A stretch of 64,000 nucleotides of DNA. Source: Whitmania pigra. Taxonomy: Eukaryota; Annelida; Clitellata; Hirudinida; Haemopidae. Below are positions 45,743 to 56,431 of the stretch, piece by piece (position 1 is the first letter of the stretch; each line of letters opens with the position of its first letter). Position numbers and translations under genes: made by a program. Location of the stretch: positions 2,356,001 through 2,420,000 of the forward strand of contig JAJTWR010000431.1 in the NCBI GenBank assembly GCA_021613335.1. Reading direction: 5' to 3'. The notes under the pieces were generated by a model. It worked only from the letters and a program-made list of their open reading frames with translations. It had not been told where the DNA came from and did not search any database.

Positions 45743-46459
45743 CTACTCCCCGAGGTAGGCTTTGCGGACTTCTGGAGACTTCAGCAGCTCTTTGCCCGTT
45801 CCGGTGAGGCATATGGAGCCGGTTTCGAGGGCGTAGGCGTAGTCGGCGAGCTGCAGCGCCTTGTGAGCGTTCTGCTCGACGAGCAGGATTGCCACGCCGG
45901 ACTGGTTCACCTCGCGGAGCACACCGAAGATCTGCTCCACCACTTGCGGCGCAAGGCCGAGGGAGGGCTCGTCGAGCAGTATGAGGCGCGGCTTGCACAT
46001 GAGGGCGCGCACCACGGCAAGCATCTGCTGCTCACCGCCGGAGAGGGTGCCCGCCGGCATCGAGCGGCGCTCGCGGAGAATCGGGAAGAGCTTGTAGGCC
46101 CGCTCGGCGTCTTCAACGATTCCGGCTGTGTCGCGGCGCAGGTAGGCGCCGAGGTCGAGGTTCTCGCGAACAGTCAGGTTGAGGAAAATGCCGCGGCCCT
46201 CGGGCGCGTGGGCCATGCCCCGCGCCACAAGCTCGTGGGATTCAAGCCCCATTACGGACTCGCCGTCGAAGGTAATTTGCCCCGCAGAGGCGCGCAGCAT
46301 GCGGGAAGTCGCCCGGAGGATAGTCGTTTTGCCAGCGCCGTTGGCGCCGATGAGCGCGACCACCGACTTAGGCTCCACCTTGAGCGACACTCCACGGAGC
46401 GCAAGCACCGCCCCGTAGTGCACCTGGAGGTTTGAGATTTCGAGAAGAGGAGTGGACAC
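45743..46459 (-). CDS. livF: Branched-chain amino acid ABC transporter ATPase LivF
   Basis: The 238-aa product starts at GTG 46459, two bases after the livG stop. Motifs: Walker A GANGAGKTT, HAPEGRGIF Q-loop region, signature LSGGEQQML, Walker B LILLDEPSLGL, and the switch His replaced by VEQN, as is normal for LivF. With LivG it powers import through LivH/LivM. Last gene of the liv operon. Confidence 0.93.
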   Translation of the reverse strand: MSTPLLEISNLQVHYGAVLALRGVSLKVEPKSVVALIGANGAGKTTILRATSRMLRASAGQITFDGESVMGLESHELVARGMAHAPEGRGIFLNLTVRENLDLGAYLRRDTAGIVEDAERAYKLFPILRERRSMPAGTLSGGEQQMLAVVRALMCKPRLILLDEPSLGLAPQVVEQIFGVLREVNQSGVAILLVEQNAHKALQLADYAYALETGSICLTGTGKELLKSPEVRKAYLGE

Positions 46460-46460
46460 G

Positions 46461-47285
46461 TTAGCCTTCCTCCCCGGTAACGGATTTGCGGTGACCTTCT
46501 TCCAAGTACGAATCTCCGAGGTAAGCCTCAATGACCTTGGGGTCTTTGCGGATGGCGTCTGGGGTGGCGGCGGCGATGGTAACGCCGTGGTCGAGCACCA
46601 CCATGCGCTCGGCCACAGTCATCGCGAGGCGCATGTCGTGCTCGATAACGAGAATCGCCACCTTGAAGCGGTCGCGGATTTCACGGATGAGCTTCTGCAG
46701 GTCGAGCTTCTCGGCGGCATTCATACCGGCCGCCGGCTCGTCGAGGCAGAGCACCCGCGGGCGGGTCGCAAGCGCACGGGCGATTTCGAGGCGGCGCTGC
46801 TCGCCGTAGGGCAGGTTGCGGGACACTTCGTGGGCCCGGTGCGAGAGGCCCATCACGTTGAGGAACTCCATGGCGCGGTTGTAAATGCGGTCTTCCTCGG
46901 TGCGGTGGCGGTCAGTCAGGAAGAGCGCGTCGAACAAGCCGCTCTTGGTGTTTGCGTGGCAAGCCACGCGAACGTTGTCGAGCGCCGTTAAGGACTTAAA
47001 GAGCCGAATGTTTTGGAAGGTCCGGGAGATGCCCTGCACGCAAATAGCGTTGGGCCGCTTCCCGTTGACGAGCTTCCCGGCCACGCGCACCTCGCCGAGC
47101 GACGGCGTGTACACCCCAGTTATCGCGTTGAAGGCGGTTGTTTTGCCCGCGCCGTTGGGGCCGATGAGCGCGACGAGCTCTCCCTGCATCATGGTCAGGT
47201 TGAAATTCTGGAGGGCCTTGAGCCCGCCGAAAATCATCGACATGTTTGTGACTTGAAGTGCCGGAACGTCAGTGGTGGTGCTCAT
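46461..47285 (-). CDS. livG: Branched-chain amino acid ABC transporter ATPase LivG
   Basis: The 274-aa product has Walker A GPNGAGKTT, the typical ISRTFQNIRLFKSLTALDNV, signature LPYGEQRRLEIARAL, Walker B VLCLDEPAAGMN and switch IEHDMRLAM. All are diagnostic of LivG. The start codon overlaps the livM stop (ATGA). The C-terminal extension after AYLGDSYLEEG is short and normal. Confidence 0.94.
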   Translation of the reverse strand: MSTTTDVPALQVTNMSMIFGGLKALQNFNLTMMQGELVALIGPNGAGKTTAFNAITGVYTPSLGEVRVAGKLVNGKRPNAICVQGISRTFQNIRLFKSLTALDNVRVACHANTKSGLFDALFLTDRHRTEEDRIYNRAMEFLNVMGLSHRAHEVSRNLPYGEQRRLEIARALATRPRVLCLDEPAAGMNAAEKLDLQKLIREIRDRFKVAILVIEHDMRLAMTVAERMVVLDHGVTIAAATPDAIRKDPKVIEAYLGDSYLEEGHRKSVTGEEG

Positions 47286-48328
47286 GATGGAGGCCGCCTC
47301 TCAGGTCGGGGCGCAGAAAAGGGCGGGTCGACGTCGTCGACCTGGTCGCCCAAGCGCTTGGGATGCTTTCGCCAGAGCCAACTGAACATTTTCAAGTGCC
47401 AGAACTCCTTCACACCGAAGATGCCCTGCGGGCGCAGCAGCATGAGGGCAATCAGCAATATCGCGTACACAACCATGCGGTAGGCGTTCACCTCCCGCAG
47501 GAGCTCCAAGAGCAGGGTGAGGAAGGCCCCCGCGAAGATGGCGCCGGTGATGGAGCCGAGGCCGCCGAGCACCACCATCGCGACCACCTCAATGGACTTC
47601 ACGAAGGTGAACATCTTCGGCGTCGCAAGGTGAATCGCATTCGAGAGGAGCGCGCCCGCGAGCCCGGCGTAGGCCGAGGAGATGACGAACGCCTGCACCT
47701 TGTAGCTCGTGGTGTTGATGCCCATCGCCTCGGCGGCGATTTCGTCTTCCCGGATTGCGAAGAGCGCGCGGCCCTCGGTCGAAAGGCCGATGCGCATGGC
47801 CATCACCACCGTAGCGATAACCGCAACGCCCACCCAGATGAGGTTGGTGTGGTTCGGAATGCCCGAAAGGCCGGTGGCGCCGCCGAGGGTCTCGATGTTT
47901 TCGAGGAGCGAGCGGATAATCTCGCCGAAGCCCAGAGTCACAATCGCGAGGTAGTCGCCGCGAAGCCGCAACGACGGCATACCCACGACAAAGCCCGCAA
48001 TCGCCGCAGTGGCCATCGAGAGGAGCAGCGAAATCCCGAAGAGCACCGAGCCCACCATGGCCTCAGGCACGAAGGGGAGGGTCTGGAACGTCAGCAGGAA
48101 CTTGGCAGACGTATACGCCCCCACCGCCATGAAGCCCGCGTGGCCGAGCGAGAATTGCCCGGTGTAGCCGTTGATCACGTTCAGCGACACCGCCAGGATG
48201 ATGTTCACCCCGATGGTGATGATGATGAGTGTGTAGGAGCGCGAAGTGAACTCTTCGACCAGGAAGAGCAGCGGCAAACCGATGATGAACGGAGCGAGAC
48301 TCCGCAACGCTAAGAGGAGATGTCGCAT
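47282..48328 (-). CDS. livM: Branched-chain amino acid ABC transporter permease LivM
   Basis: The 348-aa product has about ten membrane helices and family motifs NVINGYTGQFSLGHAGFMAV, LRLRGDYLAIVTLGFGEIIR and GALLSNAIHLATPKMFTF. One-base overlap with livH and four-base overlap with livG show tight coupling. The C-terminal 35 residues are charged and cytoplasmic. Confidence 0.93.
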   Translation of the reverse strand: MRHLLLALRSLAPFIIGLPLLFLVEEFTSRSYTLIIITIGVNIILAVSLNVINGYTGQFSLGHAGFMAVGAYTSAKFLLTFQTLPFVPEAMVGSVLFGISLLLSMATAAIAGFVVGMPSLRLRGDYLAIVTLGFGEIIRSLLENIETLGGATGLSGIPNHTNLIWVGVAVIATVVMAMRIGLSTEGRALFAIREDEIAAEAMGINTTSYKVQAFVISSAYAGLAGALLSNAIHLATPKMFTFVKSIEVVAMVVLGGLGSITGAIFAGAFLTLLLELLREVNAYRMVVYAILLIALMLLRPQGIFGVKEFWHLKMFSWLWRKHPKRLGDQVDDVDPPFSAPRPERRPPS

Positions 48329-49266
48329 CAGACCTTCTCCTGGGTCGTGCGTCCGAGGATGCCCGTAGGCCGGAACAAGAGCACGATGATGAGGATGGAG
48401 AAGGCGATGGCGTCTCGGTAGGAGGAGCCGCCGTAGCCAGCCACGAATTCCTCCGCCGTCCCGAGCACGAGCCCGCCGATCATCGCTCCCGGCACGCTAC
48501 CGATGCCGCCGAGCACCGCTGCCACGAAGGCCTTGAGGCCGCTCAAGAGTCCGAAGAGCGGGTCGATTTTGGGGCGCGACGAGGCGTTGATGATGCCCGC
48601 GGCGGCGGCGAGGACGCTGCCGAGCACGAAGGTCACCGAGATGATGCGGTTCACCGGAATCCCCATGAGGCCCGCCACCTGGGAGTCGAAGGAGACGGCG
48701 CGCATCGCAGTGCCGAAGCGGGTCCGGTAGACGATGTACTGGAGGATGATCATCAGCACCACCGCCACCACGAAGCCGAGGAGGTCGAGCTTCGGAATGA
48801 AGGCGCCGAAGACGTCGAAGTTGGGCTCATCGCCGAAGTCGATCAGCATCGGGAAGATGCGCGGGCTTGGGCCGGGAGGAAACTCAATCGGCTTACGGAA
48901 CCACGCCGGGAGCTGAAAGCCGTACTCGAGGAGGAAGGAAACGCCGATAGCGGTGATGAGCGCGGAGAGCCGCGGTCGGTAGCGCAGCGGCCGGTACGCG
49001 AACCGCTCGATCACATACCCGAGCGCACCGGCGAAGATCATCGACACGAGGACTATCCACAGCGCACGAAAGCCGCTCGCATTCTCGTCGCCGCCAGAGA
49101 CGGCCGCGAGGTAGTAGCCGGAGAAAGCGCCAACCATGTACACGTCGCCGTGCGCAAAGTTGATGAGCTTCAGCACGCCGTACACCATCGTGTAGCCAAG
49201 AGCGATCAGCGCGTAGATGGTACCGAGCGACAGGCCGTTGAATACGTGTTGAAGGAACTCAGTCAT
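48328..49266 (-). CDS. livH: Branched-chain amino acid ABC transporter permease LivH
   Basis: The 312-aa product has about eight helices and the motifs GLSLGTIYALIALGYTMVYG, LKLINFAHGDVYMVGAF and GIGSVPGAMIGGLVLG. It has a longer periplasmic loop than usual (about residues 115-160, FRKPIEFPPGPSPRIFPMLI). It is the first membrane gene of the livHMGF string and is separated from the binding-protein gene by 288 bp containing a terminator. Confidence 0.93.
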   Translation of the reverse strand: MTEFLQHVFNGLSLGTIYALIALGYTMVYGVLKLINFAHGDVYMVGAFSGYYLAAVSGGDENASGFRALWIVLVSMIFAGALGYVIERFAYRPLRYRPRLSALITAIGVSFLLEYGFQLPAWFRKPIEFPPGPSPRIFPMLIDFGDEPNFDVFGAFIPKLDLLGFVVAVVLMIILQYIVYRTRFGTAMRAVSFDSQVAGLMGIPVNRIISVTFVLGSVLAAAAGIINASSRPKIDPLFGLLSGLKAFVAAVLGGIGSVPGAMIGGLVLGTAEEFVAGYGGSSYRDAIAFSILIIVLLFRPTGILGRTTQEKV

Positions 49267-49494
49267 GGCTGCGTCTCACTTCCCATGGTGCTGCGAGTGG
49301 GCAGGTGAACGCGCGCGGCGTCGTGACTTCGTTTGCTGAGTTTTCCCACGTGGTTTCCCCTCCAGATTCAAGAGAACGAAAGGGGAATTTAGAGTATCGG
49401 CGGAACTGGGGCCACACAAAACCTATCGAAATTCTTAGGCGAATGTATCGCGGTGCGTCATTGTGCGGGCCGCGTTCAGGCCTGTCGCCAAGCC

Positions 49495-49527
49495 CTAAAA
49501 ACGAAGACGCCCGCAAGAAGCGGGCGC
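49495..49527 (-). terminator. Intrinsic terminator downstream of the substrate-binding protein gene
   Basis: On the minus strand CGCCCGC (read from 49526), loop TTCTT, GCGGGCG, then a T-rich tract (complement of the A run at 49497-49501). It follows the stop of the binding-protein gene at 49555 and precedes livH. It would lower permease/ATPase expression relative to the binding protein, or separate the transcripts. Confidence 0.7.
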
Positions 49528-49554
49528 CTTCTGCCTCCTATGGAGGACGATTGG

Positions 49555-50823
49555 TTACTTCTTCGGTGCTGCGGCAGGAGCTGCTTGCTTTTCTGCAGCA
49601 GGCTTTTCAGCCGCTGGCTTCTGCTCCGGCGGGTTCACCGTGGCGTGGTAGATCGGCTTGTTCTTGACGATCTTCAAGACGACGATCGACTTCACCGGGT
49701 TGTGCTTCTCGTCCATCGAAGTGACACCAGTTGCACCCTGGAAGCCCTTGGTCTCCGCGAGCGCATCGCGGACTGCGACCGGGGTGAGTTCCTTGGCGCG
49801 GCCAATCGCGTCGAACATGATTCCCGCTGCGTCGTAGCCGAGAGCGGCCATCGAGTCCGGAATGGCGCCGTTGAATTCGGCCTTGTAGCGAGACACGAAG
49901 TCCGTCACGAGCGGGTCGGTGCTCTCCGGCGAGTAGTGGTTCGTGAAGAAGCTGCCATCGAGTGCGCCCTGGGCGATTTCGGTGAGCTTCTCCGAGTCCC
50001 AGCCGTCGCTTCCGAACATCGGAACCTTCACGCCCAGTTGCTTCGCCTGGCGGGCGATGAGCGAAACGTCGGTGTAGTAGGCGGGAACGTAGATGCCGTC
50101 TGGCTTCTTCGACTTAATCGTCGTGAGCTGCGCCTTGAAGTCTTGGTCGCCAGCCTTGAAGTTCTGCTCGGTCACAATGGTGCCGCCCAGTGCCTTAAAG
50201 CTCGCTGCGAAGACGTCCGCGAGGCCCTTCGAGTAGTCGCTGCCGATGTCCTTGAGGATCGCAATCTTCTTGAGCTTCAGGTCCTTGGCGATGAACTGCG
50301 CCATGGCCTCGCCCTGGAAGTTGTCGATGATGCAGGCGCGGAACACGAACGGACGAACCGCACCATTTTCGAAGGTCACGCGCTCGTTAGTGGCCGAAGT
50401 GGAGATGAGCGGTACCTTGTTCTCGTCGGCAACGGGTGCCGCCGCCAAGGTATTGCTGGAGGTCGATTCACCGATGATACCGATGACCTTGTCCTGGGTG
50501 ATGAGGCGCGTGGCCGCAACTGCGGTGTCCGGCGCCTTGCCCGACGTGTCGAGCACCTTCACGACAACCTTCTTGCCCTTGATGCCACCCTTGGCGTTGA
50601 TCTCCTTCACCTTCATCTGAATGGCGTTGTTCGACGACGTACCGAAGGTCGCGATTTCACCGGTGAGGGGGAGAATAACTCCGACGAGGATGGTGTCATC
50701 CGCCGGCTTCGGCGCTGCCGCTGCCGGAGTCTCTGCAGGCTTCGGCGGCGGGGGAGCTTCTTTTTTACAAGTAAACCCGACGCTGGCGATCGCGAGCGCG
50801 GTCAGAATGTGTCCATACTTCAT
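49555..50823 (-). CDS. livK: Branched-chain amino acid ABC transporter substrate-binding lipoprotein (1)
   Basis: The ATG at 50823 follows AAAGGAGAACAC. The 422-aa product has a signal sequence ending at GFTC with an Ala/Pro-rich linker, then a type-I periplasmic binding fold: VGVILPLTGEIATFGTSS, GIIGESTSSNTLAAAP and FGSDGWDSEKLTEIAQG. The C-terminus carries a Pro/Ala/Lys-rich tail (PEQKPAAEKPAAEKQAAPAA). It is a tandem paralogue of the next gene upstream. Ligand range (Leu/Ile/Val or other) cannot be told. Confidence 0.9.
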   Translation of the reverse strand: MKYGHILTALAIASVGFTCKKEAPPPPKPAETPAAAAPKPADDTILVGVILPLTGEIATFGTSSNNAIQMKVKEINAKGGIKGKKVVVKVLDTSGKAPDTAVAATRLITQDKVIGIIGESTSSNTLAAAPVADENKVPLISTSATNERVTFENGAVRPFVFRACIIDNFQGEAMAQFIAKDLKLKKIAILKDIGSDYSKGLADVFAASFKALGGTIVTEQNFKAGDQDFKAQLTTIKSKKPDGIYVPAYYTDVSLIARQAKQLGVKVPMFGSDGWDSEKLTEIAQGALDGSFFTNHYSPESTDPLVTDFVSRYKAEFNGAIPDSMAALGYDAAGIMFDAIGRAKELTPVAVRDALAETKGFQGATGVTSMDEKHNPVKSIVVLKIVKNKPIYHATVNPPEQKPAAEKPAAEKQAAPAAAPKK

Positions 50824-50873
50824 GTGTTCTCCTTTGGTTCGTGTTGTTGCTGCTTGAAGTTTTTGTACGTTCT

Positions 50874-52184
50874 TCATTTTTTCCCTGCTTTGGCAGGATC
50901 TTTGGCTGGTGCCTTAGCAGGTTCCGCGGCCGCCGGTGCAGTTGGTTGAGCGGCATTCGGCGGATTCACGGTGGTGAGATATTCCGGCTTGTTCTTGACG
51001 ACGCCGAGGATGACAACCGCCTTCACGGGGTTGTGCTTCTCATCGAAGTGCACCGTTCCCGTAACTCCGTGGAATTCCTTGGTGGCTTCGAGGGCCTCAC
51101 GGAGGCTTGGTCCCGAGAAGTCCTTCGCCCGGTTCGCTGCGTCGGCAATGAGGTAGGCGCCGTCGTAGGCGAGCACCGCGAGAGTATCTGGCGTGGCGTC
51201 GTTGTAGGCGGCTTTGTAGCGCTTCACGAATTCAGCAACCACAGGCTCGGTGCTCTGCGCAGAGTAGTGGTTGGTGAAGAATGAACCGTCAAGAGCGCCC
51301 TTGGCGATTTCCCAAGTCTTGTCCGAGTCCCAAGTGTCAGATCCAGCAAAGGGAACCTTGAGGCCGAGCTGCTTCGCCTGGCGACCGATGTTGCCCACGT
51401 CGGTGTAGTTCGCCGGCAGGAAGATGACCTCTGGCTTCTTGCCTTTAATCGCCGTGAGCTGAGCCTTGAAGTCGAGGTCGCCGCCTTTGAAGCCGAACTC
51501 CCCGACGATTTTGCCACCCAGTTCCTTGTAGCGTTCGACGAATACCTTGCTGAGACCCTTGGAGAAGTCGCTGCCCACGTCGGTCAGAATCGCCGCAGTC
51601 TTGAGCTTCTTTACCTCCCAAACGTAGTTCGCGATGGCCCAGCCCTGGAAATCATCCACGAAGCAGGTGCGGAACACGTAGGGGCGAGTTTTGCCGTCTT
51701 TGTCGATGGTTACGGCTACGTTGGTCGAGGCTGTGGCGACGAGCGGGATTTTATACTCATCGGCAATGGGGGTCATTGCCAGTGTGTTGGTGGAGACAAT
51801 CTCTCCCATCAGGATGTTGGCCTTGTCCTGGGTGATGAGAGTAGTCGTTGCGATCGCCGAATCCGGGGCCTTGCCCTGGGAGTCGAGGGTCTTCACCGTA
51901 ATCTGTTTCCCTTTAATTCCGCCCTTTTCGTTGAGCTCCTTCACCGCCAACTTGAGGCCGTTCTGGGCGGAAAGCCCGTAGGTAGCAATGTCGCCGGTCA
52001 ATGGAGCTACTTGTCCAATGAGAAAGGTTTGCGGCTCAGCCGGGGCCGCCGGTTTGGCCTCTGCCTTTGCAGCGGCCGGGGCATCCTTCTTGGTTTCTTT
52101 GCATGCCGTCACGCTCAGCGCCAAGGCACCAAGTGTGAGGCCAATGTACTGAATCACCTTCGAGCTTCGAAAACCGTCCTTCAT
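50874..52184 (-). CDS. livK: Branched-chain amino acid ABC transporter substrate-binding lipoprotein (2)
   Basis: The ATG at 52184 follows GGAGGGTGAC. The 436-aa product has lipobox SVTAC, an Ala/Pro linker and the same fold as its neighbour (IGQVAPLTGDIATYGLSAQN, SFFTNHYSAQSTEPVV). Its own Ala/Pro/Lys-rich tail (PAAAEPAKAPAKDPAKAGKK) follows. It is the promoter-proximal gene, and 50 bp separate it from paralogue 1. The differing ligand-pocket regions suggest the two proteins feed one permease with different substrates. Confidence 0.9.
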   Translation of the reverse strand: MKDGFRSSKVIQYIGLTLGALALSVTACKETKKDAPAAAKAEAKPAAPAEPQTFLIGQVAPLTGDIATYGLSAQNGLKLAVKELNEKGGIKGKQITVKTLDSQGKAPDSAIATTTLITQDKANILMGEIVSTNTLAMTPIADEYKIPLVATASTNVAVTIDKDGKTRPYVFRTCFVDDFQGWAIANYVWEVKKLKTAAILTDVGSDFSKGLSKVFVERYKELGGKIVGEFGFKGGDLDFKAQLTAIKGKKPEVIFLPANYTDVGNIGRQAKQLGLKVPFAGSDTWDSDKTWEIAKGALDGSFFTNHYSAQSTEPVVAEFVKRYKAAYNDATPDTLAVLAYDGAYLIADAANRAKDFSGPSLREALEATKEFHGVTGTVHFDEKHNPVKAVVILGVVKNKPEYLTTVNPPNAAQPTAPAAAEPAKAPAKDPAKAGKK

Positions 52185-52383
52185 TGTCACCCTCCAAAGT
52201 TGGATTAAAATGTGTGCGGGCACATTATGGGAGAGCTGCAATTTCCTCAACCCTTCAAGTGCCAAAGACGGCCATTTCATCCATGGCAAAACTTTGCAAA
52301 GCATACGTAATTCTTGCGAATGAGCCACTTAGAGCAAAAGCGGTTCGCTCCGAGCGTCAACAGGCGTAGACTTTCCATCTGAT
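52185..52383. promoter_or_regulatory. Divergent promoter region between the liv genes and sucAB
   Basis: 199 bp separate divergent starts, so both transcripts must begin here. It is more AT-rich than the flanking genes. I cannot place -35/-10 boxes or operators with confidence. Confidence 0.5.
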
Positions 52384-55230
52384 ATGAGCCCCATCCCCCC
52401 CATGAGACCTGTCAGCGATTCCTACCTCTCCGGAGCCAACGTCAATTTCATTGAGGCGCTCTACGAGCGATACTTGCGAGATCGCTCCTCCGTCGACCCA
52501 AGTTGGGTCACACTGTTCGACGAAGTCGAGCGCACCGGCACACCTCTTGTCTTAGATGGCCAGCTCTTCACCGGCGAAGCGGTACGCGCACGAGTGGCGC
52601 GTCCCTCCGCAGCACCAGGTGTCGACGGCGCCTCGGCAGCGCTCATGACCCTTCAGCGCCGCGTGAACGAGACTGTCGTCTCTTTCCGCCTCCGTGGCCA
52701 CCTGCAGGCGACGCTCGACCCGCTCGGCGCGCCGCGGCCGCCGCCGGAGCACGTCGACGACTTGGGCTTCGTGTCCGACTCGCGCTTCACGCCCGCCGAA
52801 CTCGAAACGCTGGTCGACCCCTTCGGCACTTTCCCCGAGCCGATGGTGCCGGTGCGCCGCATCCTCGAACGCCTCCGTCGCACCTACTGCGGCAGCATCG
52901 GCGTGGAATACGCACACCTCTACAACTCCGAGCGCCGCAACTGGCTTCGCGAGCGCATGGAATTCACCGAGAACACTACCGCATTCAGCCTCGACGAAAA
53001 GCGCCGCATGCTGAAAGACCTCACCGACGCGGAGGTCTTCGAGAACACCATCCACACCAAGTTCCAAGGGCAGAAGCGCTTCTCGACCGAAGGCGGCGAG
53101 ACCCAACTCGCGATGCTCCATGAATTCCTCGACACCGGCACCGCGCTCGGCCTTGAAGAGGTCGTCTTCGGCATGGCGCACCGCGGTCGCTTGAGCATTC
53201 TCTGCAACATCTGCGGCAAGCCGCCGCAGGAGATTTTCTCGGAGCTCGCCGGCCCCTCAGACCCGAAGAAGTACCTGAACCGCGGCGACGTGAAGTACCA
53301 CATGGGCTTCTCGAAGGACTGGGAGAGCTCCAGCGGGAAAGTCGTCCACGTGACGATGGCCTTCAACCCGTCGCACCTGGGATTCGTGTACCCGGTCGTC
53401 GAGGGCCGCGTGCGCGCGAAGCAAGACCGGCGCGGCGGCAGCTACGAGGCGCGCTCGCAGGTCGCGCCGCTCCTCATCCACGGCGACGCGGCCTTCGTCG
53501 GCCAAGGGCTCACCGCCGAAACGCTCAACATGGAAGGGCTGCGCGCCTACGACACCGGCGGCACCATCCACCTCGTGGTGAATAACCAAATCGGCTACAC
53601 GACGCTCCCCTCGCAGGGGCGAAGCTCGGTGTACTGTACCGCTCCGGCGCAGATTGTGGACATCCCGATATTCCATGTAAACGGCGACGACGTGGAGGCG
53701 GCGGTGCATGTGGCGCGCATCGCCACCGAGTACCGGCAGCGCTTCCACTCCGACGTGGTCATCGACCTCGTCTGTTACCGCCGCTACGGCCACAACGAGG
53801 GCGACGAGCCAGCCTTCACCCAGCCGCAGATGTACGAGGTGATTCGCTCGCACCCGACGCCGCGCGCGGTCTACGCGAAACGCCTCGCGGAGAGCGGCGC
53901 CATCAGCGAGGCCGACTCGAACGCGCTCAAGGAGAAGTCGGTTGAATACTTTGCGGCGGCCCTCACGCAGGCGAAGGCCGCGAGCCTCGTCAAAGACCCA
54001 AGCCACAACCTGGGCCTCTGGGCGGGCTACAAGGGCGGCGCCGAGGAGAGCGTCCCCGATGTGCAGACCGGCCTGCCGCTCGCGAAGTTAAAGCCGCTCC
54101 TGGAAAAGCTCGCGACGGTGCCCGAGGGCTTTGTGCTGCACCCGAACATCATGAAGGGCGTCATCGCCAAGCGCCAGGCGATGGTGCGCGGCGAAGAGAA
54201 GCTCGACTGGGGCGCTGGCGAATGCCTCGCCTATGCGACGCTCATCGCCGAGGGCGTGCGAATTCGCGTGACCGGTCAAGACACCGAGCGCGGCACCTTC
54301 GCGCACCGCCACGCGATTCTCCACGACCAGAAGACCGGCCGCACCGCGTTCCCGCTGGGCGACGTCGGCAACGGTCCGGCGCTCGTCACCAACAGTCCGC
54401 TCTCCGAGATGGGGTGCCTTGGCTTCGAGTACGGCTACGCGCTCGACGCCCCAGAGGCGCTCGTCGCCTGGGAAGCGCAGTTCGGCGACTTCGCCAACAA
54501 CGCGCAGGTCATCATCGACCAATTCATCGCGTCCGGCGAAGACAAGTGGATGCGCTTAAACGGCATCACGCTCCTCTTGCCGCACGGCTACGAGGGCGCA
54601 GGGCCGGAGCACTCGTCGGCGCGCCTTGAGCGATTCCTGCAACTCGCCGCGGAAGACAACATGCAGATCTGCGTGCCGAGCACCGCGGCGCAGATTTTCC
54701 ACCTGCTGCGGCGGCAAGTGCTGCGCGAGCTGCGCAAGCCCCTCGTCGTGATGACGCCGAAGAGCCTCCTGCGCCTCGCCGAAGCCGCGAGCCCTTGGGA
54801 GGACTTCACGACCGGCACCTACCAGCGCCTCAAGGTCGACGCGCACGAGAGCGGCAAAACAGTGACTCGCCTGCTGTTGTGTAGTGGCAAGGTCTACTTC
54901 GATCTGCGCCGCGCCCTCGACACGAGCAAAGATGCCACCACGACTATCGCCCGCCTCGAACAGCTCTACCCGCTGCCGATGAAAGAGCTGGAGAAGCTGT
55001 GGGGAAGCTTGCCGGGCCTAAAAGAGGTGTTATGGGTCCAAGAGGAACCGAAGAATTCCGGTGCATGGGCTTTTGTGCATGAACACATCAACGCGTCGCT
55101 CGCTTCTCGGGGCCTCAACATCAGCTACGTCGGTCGTCCGGAGAGCGCGAGTCCAGCAACCGGGTTTTTGGCGACGCACCAATATGAGCAACGCCTGCTC
55201 GTCGAAGAGGCCACCACCCGAGGAAAGTAA
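52384..55230 (+). CDS. sucA: 2-oxoglutarate dehydrogenase E1 component
   Basis: The 948-aa product has the E1o N-terminal segment ([20 protein letters not shown]) and the long linker. [15 protein letters not shown] leads into the thiamine diphosphate domain with [25 protein letters not shown] ... [10 protein letters not shown] (GDG-like ThDP motif) and [15 protein letters not shown]. The C-terminal transketolase-like domain has [20 protein letters not shown] and [20 protein letters not shown]. It decarboxylates 2-oxoglutarate and passes succinyl to E2. Length is typical. The stop overlaps the sucB start (TAATG). No lpd gene is nearby. Confidence 0.95.
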   Translation: MSPIPPMRPVSDSYLSGANVNFIEALYERYLRDRSSVDPSWVTLFDEVERTGTPLVLDGQLFTGEAVRARVARPSAAPGVDGASAALMTLQRRVNETVVSFRLRGHLQATLDPLGAPRPPPEHVDDLGFVSDSRFTPAELETLVDPFGTFPEPMVPVRRILERLRRTYCGSIGVEYAHLYNSERRNWLRERMEFTENTTAFSLDEKRRMLKDLTDAEVFENTIHTKFQGQKRFSTEGGETQLAMLHEFLDTGTALGLEEVVFGMAHRGRLSILCNICGKPPQEIFSELAGPSDPKKYLNRGDVKYHMGFSKDWESSSGKVVHVTMAFNPSHLGFVYPVVEGRVRAKQDRRGGSYEARSQVAPLLIHGDAAFVGQGLTAETLNMEGLRAYDTGGTIHLVVNNQIGYTTLPSQGRSSVYCTAPAQIVDIPIFHVNGDDVEAAVHVARIATEYRQRFHSDVVIDLVCYRRYGHNEGDEPAFTQPQMYEVIRSHPTPRAVYAKRLAESGAISEADSNALKEKSVEYFAAALTQAKAASLVKDPSHNLGLWAGYKGGAEESVPDVQTGLPLAKLKPLLEKLATVPEGFVLHPNIMKGVIAKRQAMVRGEEKLDWGAGECLAYATLIAEGVRIRVTGQDTERGTFAHRHAILHDQKTGRTAFPLGDVGNGPALVTNSPLSEMGCLGFEYGYALDAPEALVAWEAQFGDFANNAQVIIDQFIASGEDKWMRLNGITLLLPHGYEGAGPEHSSARLERFLQLAAEDNMQICVPSTAAQIFHLLRRQVLRELRKPLVVMTPKSLLRLAEAASPWEDFTTGTYQRLKVDAHESGKTVTRLLLCSGKVYFDLRRALDTSKDATTTIARLEQLYPLPMKELEKLWGSLPGLKEVLWVQEEPKNSGAWAFVHEHINASLASRGLNISYVGRPESASPATGFLATHQYEQRLLVEEATTRGK

Positions 55231-56426
55231 TGGCTATTGAGCTGAAGATTCCCACGCTCGGTGAGTCGATCACCGAAGCAGTTGTCGGCCGTCTGTTGAA
55301 GAAGACCGGTGATGCGGTCGCCGCCGATGAAGCGATTGCAGTGCTTGAAACCGACAAGGTGACCATCGACCTCCAGGCGCCGGCCGCCGGGGTGATTGAA
55401 GCCCTCGACATTGCGGAAGGCGCGAAGGTGAGCATCGGCCAGGTGGTCGGTCGGATTGCCCCGGGTGCCGCTGCAGCGGCCGCGAAGCCTCCGCCGCCAG
55501 CAGCAGCAAAAGAGCCCACGAAACCGGTACCGCCGCCGCCTCCGGCCGCCGCGCGTGGCGCCGGGCCGACGCCGACTCCGGTGGCGCGAGCCATGGCGGA
55601 AGAGCGGGGCATCGACCCAGCCTCGGTGAAGGGCTCCGGCGTGCAGGGGCGCGTCACCAAAGACGACATCGCCCAGGCCCCCGCAGCGCCTGCGGTCGCC
55701 GCCAAGGCCCTCGTGCCGCGCAGTGGCGAGCGGGACGAGCGGGTAGCGATGACGCCGCTGCGCAAGCGCGTCGCCGAACGGCTCGTCAACGCGCAGAACA
55801 CAGCCGCCATCCTCACCACGTTCAACGAAGCGGACATGAGCGCGATCATGTCGCTGCGAAAGAGCTACCAAGAGAAGTTCGAGAAGAAGCACGGCATCAA
55901 AATCGGCTTCATGAGCTTCTTCGCCCGCGCCGTCGTGGAGGCCCTGAAGGCTTTCCCTGCGATGAACGCGTCCATCGAAGGCAACGACGTCGTCTTCCAC
56001 CACTACTACGACCTCGGCATCGCTGTGTCCGGCAACCGCGGCCTCGTGGTGCCGGTGGTCCGCGACGCCGACCAGTTGTCGCTCGCGCAGCTTGAGCTCG
56101 CCATTGCCGACCTCGCGAACCGCGCCCGGAACGACAAGCTCACGCTCGCAGACCTCCAGGGCGGAACCTTCACCATCTCCAACGGCGGCATCTTCGGCTC
56201 GCTGCTCTCGACGCCGATATTGAATCCGCCCCAGTCGGGCATCCTCGGCATGCACGCTATCCAAGAGCGCCCGGTCGTCCGCGACGGCCAAGTCGTCGTG
56301 CGGCCAATGATGTACTTGGCTGTGAGCTACGACCATCGGCTCATCGACGGCCGGGAGTCGGTGCAATTCCTGGTGCGGGTGAAGGAGTGCCTCGAAGCCC
56401 CGGAGCGGATGCTCCTGGAAGTCTAA
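55230..56426 (+). CDS. sucB: Dihydrolipoyllysine-residue succinyltransferase (E2 of 2-oxoglutarate dehydrogenase)
   Basis: The 398-aa product has one lipoyl domain (residues 1-78, lipoylated Lys43 in ETDKVTID), an Ala/Pro hinge, a peripheral subunit-binding domain ([30 protein letters not shown]) and another hinge. The catalytic domain follows with [20 protein letters not shown] and the active-site [15 protein letters not shown] (His and Asp of HxxxDG). It transfers the succinyl group to CoA in the TCA cycle. It is translationally coupled to sucA. Confidence 0.95.
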   Translation: MAIELKIPTLGESITEAVVGRLLKKTGDAVAADEAIAVLETDKVTIDLQAPAAGVIEALDIAEGAKVSIGQVVGRIAPGAAAAAAKPPPPAAAKEPTKPVPPPPPAAARGAGPTPTPVARAMAEERGIDPASVKGSGVQGRVTKDDIAQAPAAPAVAAKALVPRSGERDERVAMTPLRKRVAERLVNAQNTAAILTTFNEADMSAIMSLRKSYQEKFEKKHGIKIGFMSFFARAVVEALKAFPAMNASIEGNDVVFHHYYDLGIAVSGNRGLVVPVVRDADQLSLAQLELAIADLANRARNDKLTLADLQGGTFTISNGGIFGSLLSTPILNPPQSGILGMHAIQERPVVRDGQVVVRPMMYLAVSYDHRLIDGRESVQFLVRVKECLEAPERMLLEV

Positions 56427-56431
56427 GGGCC

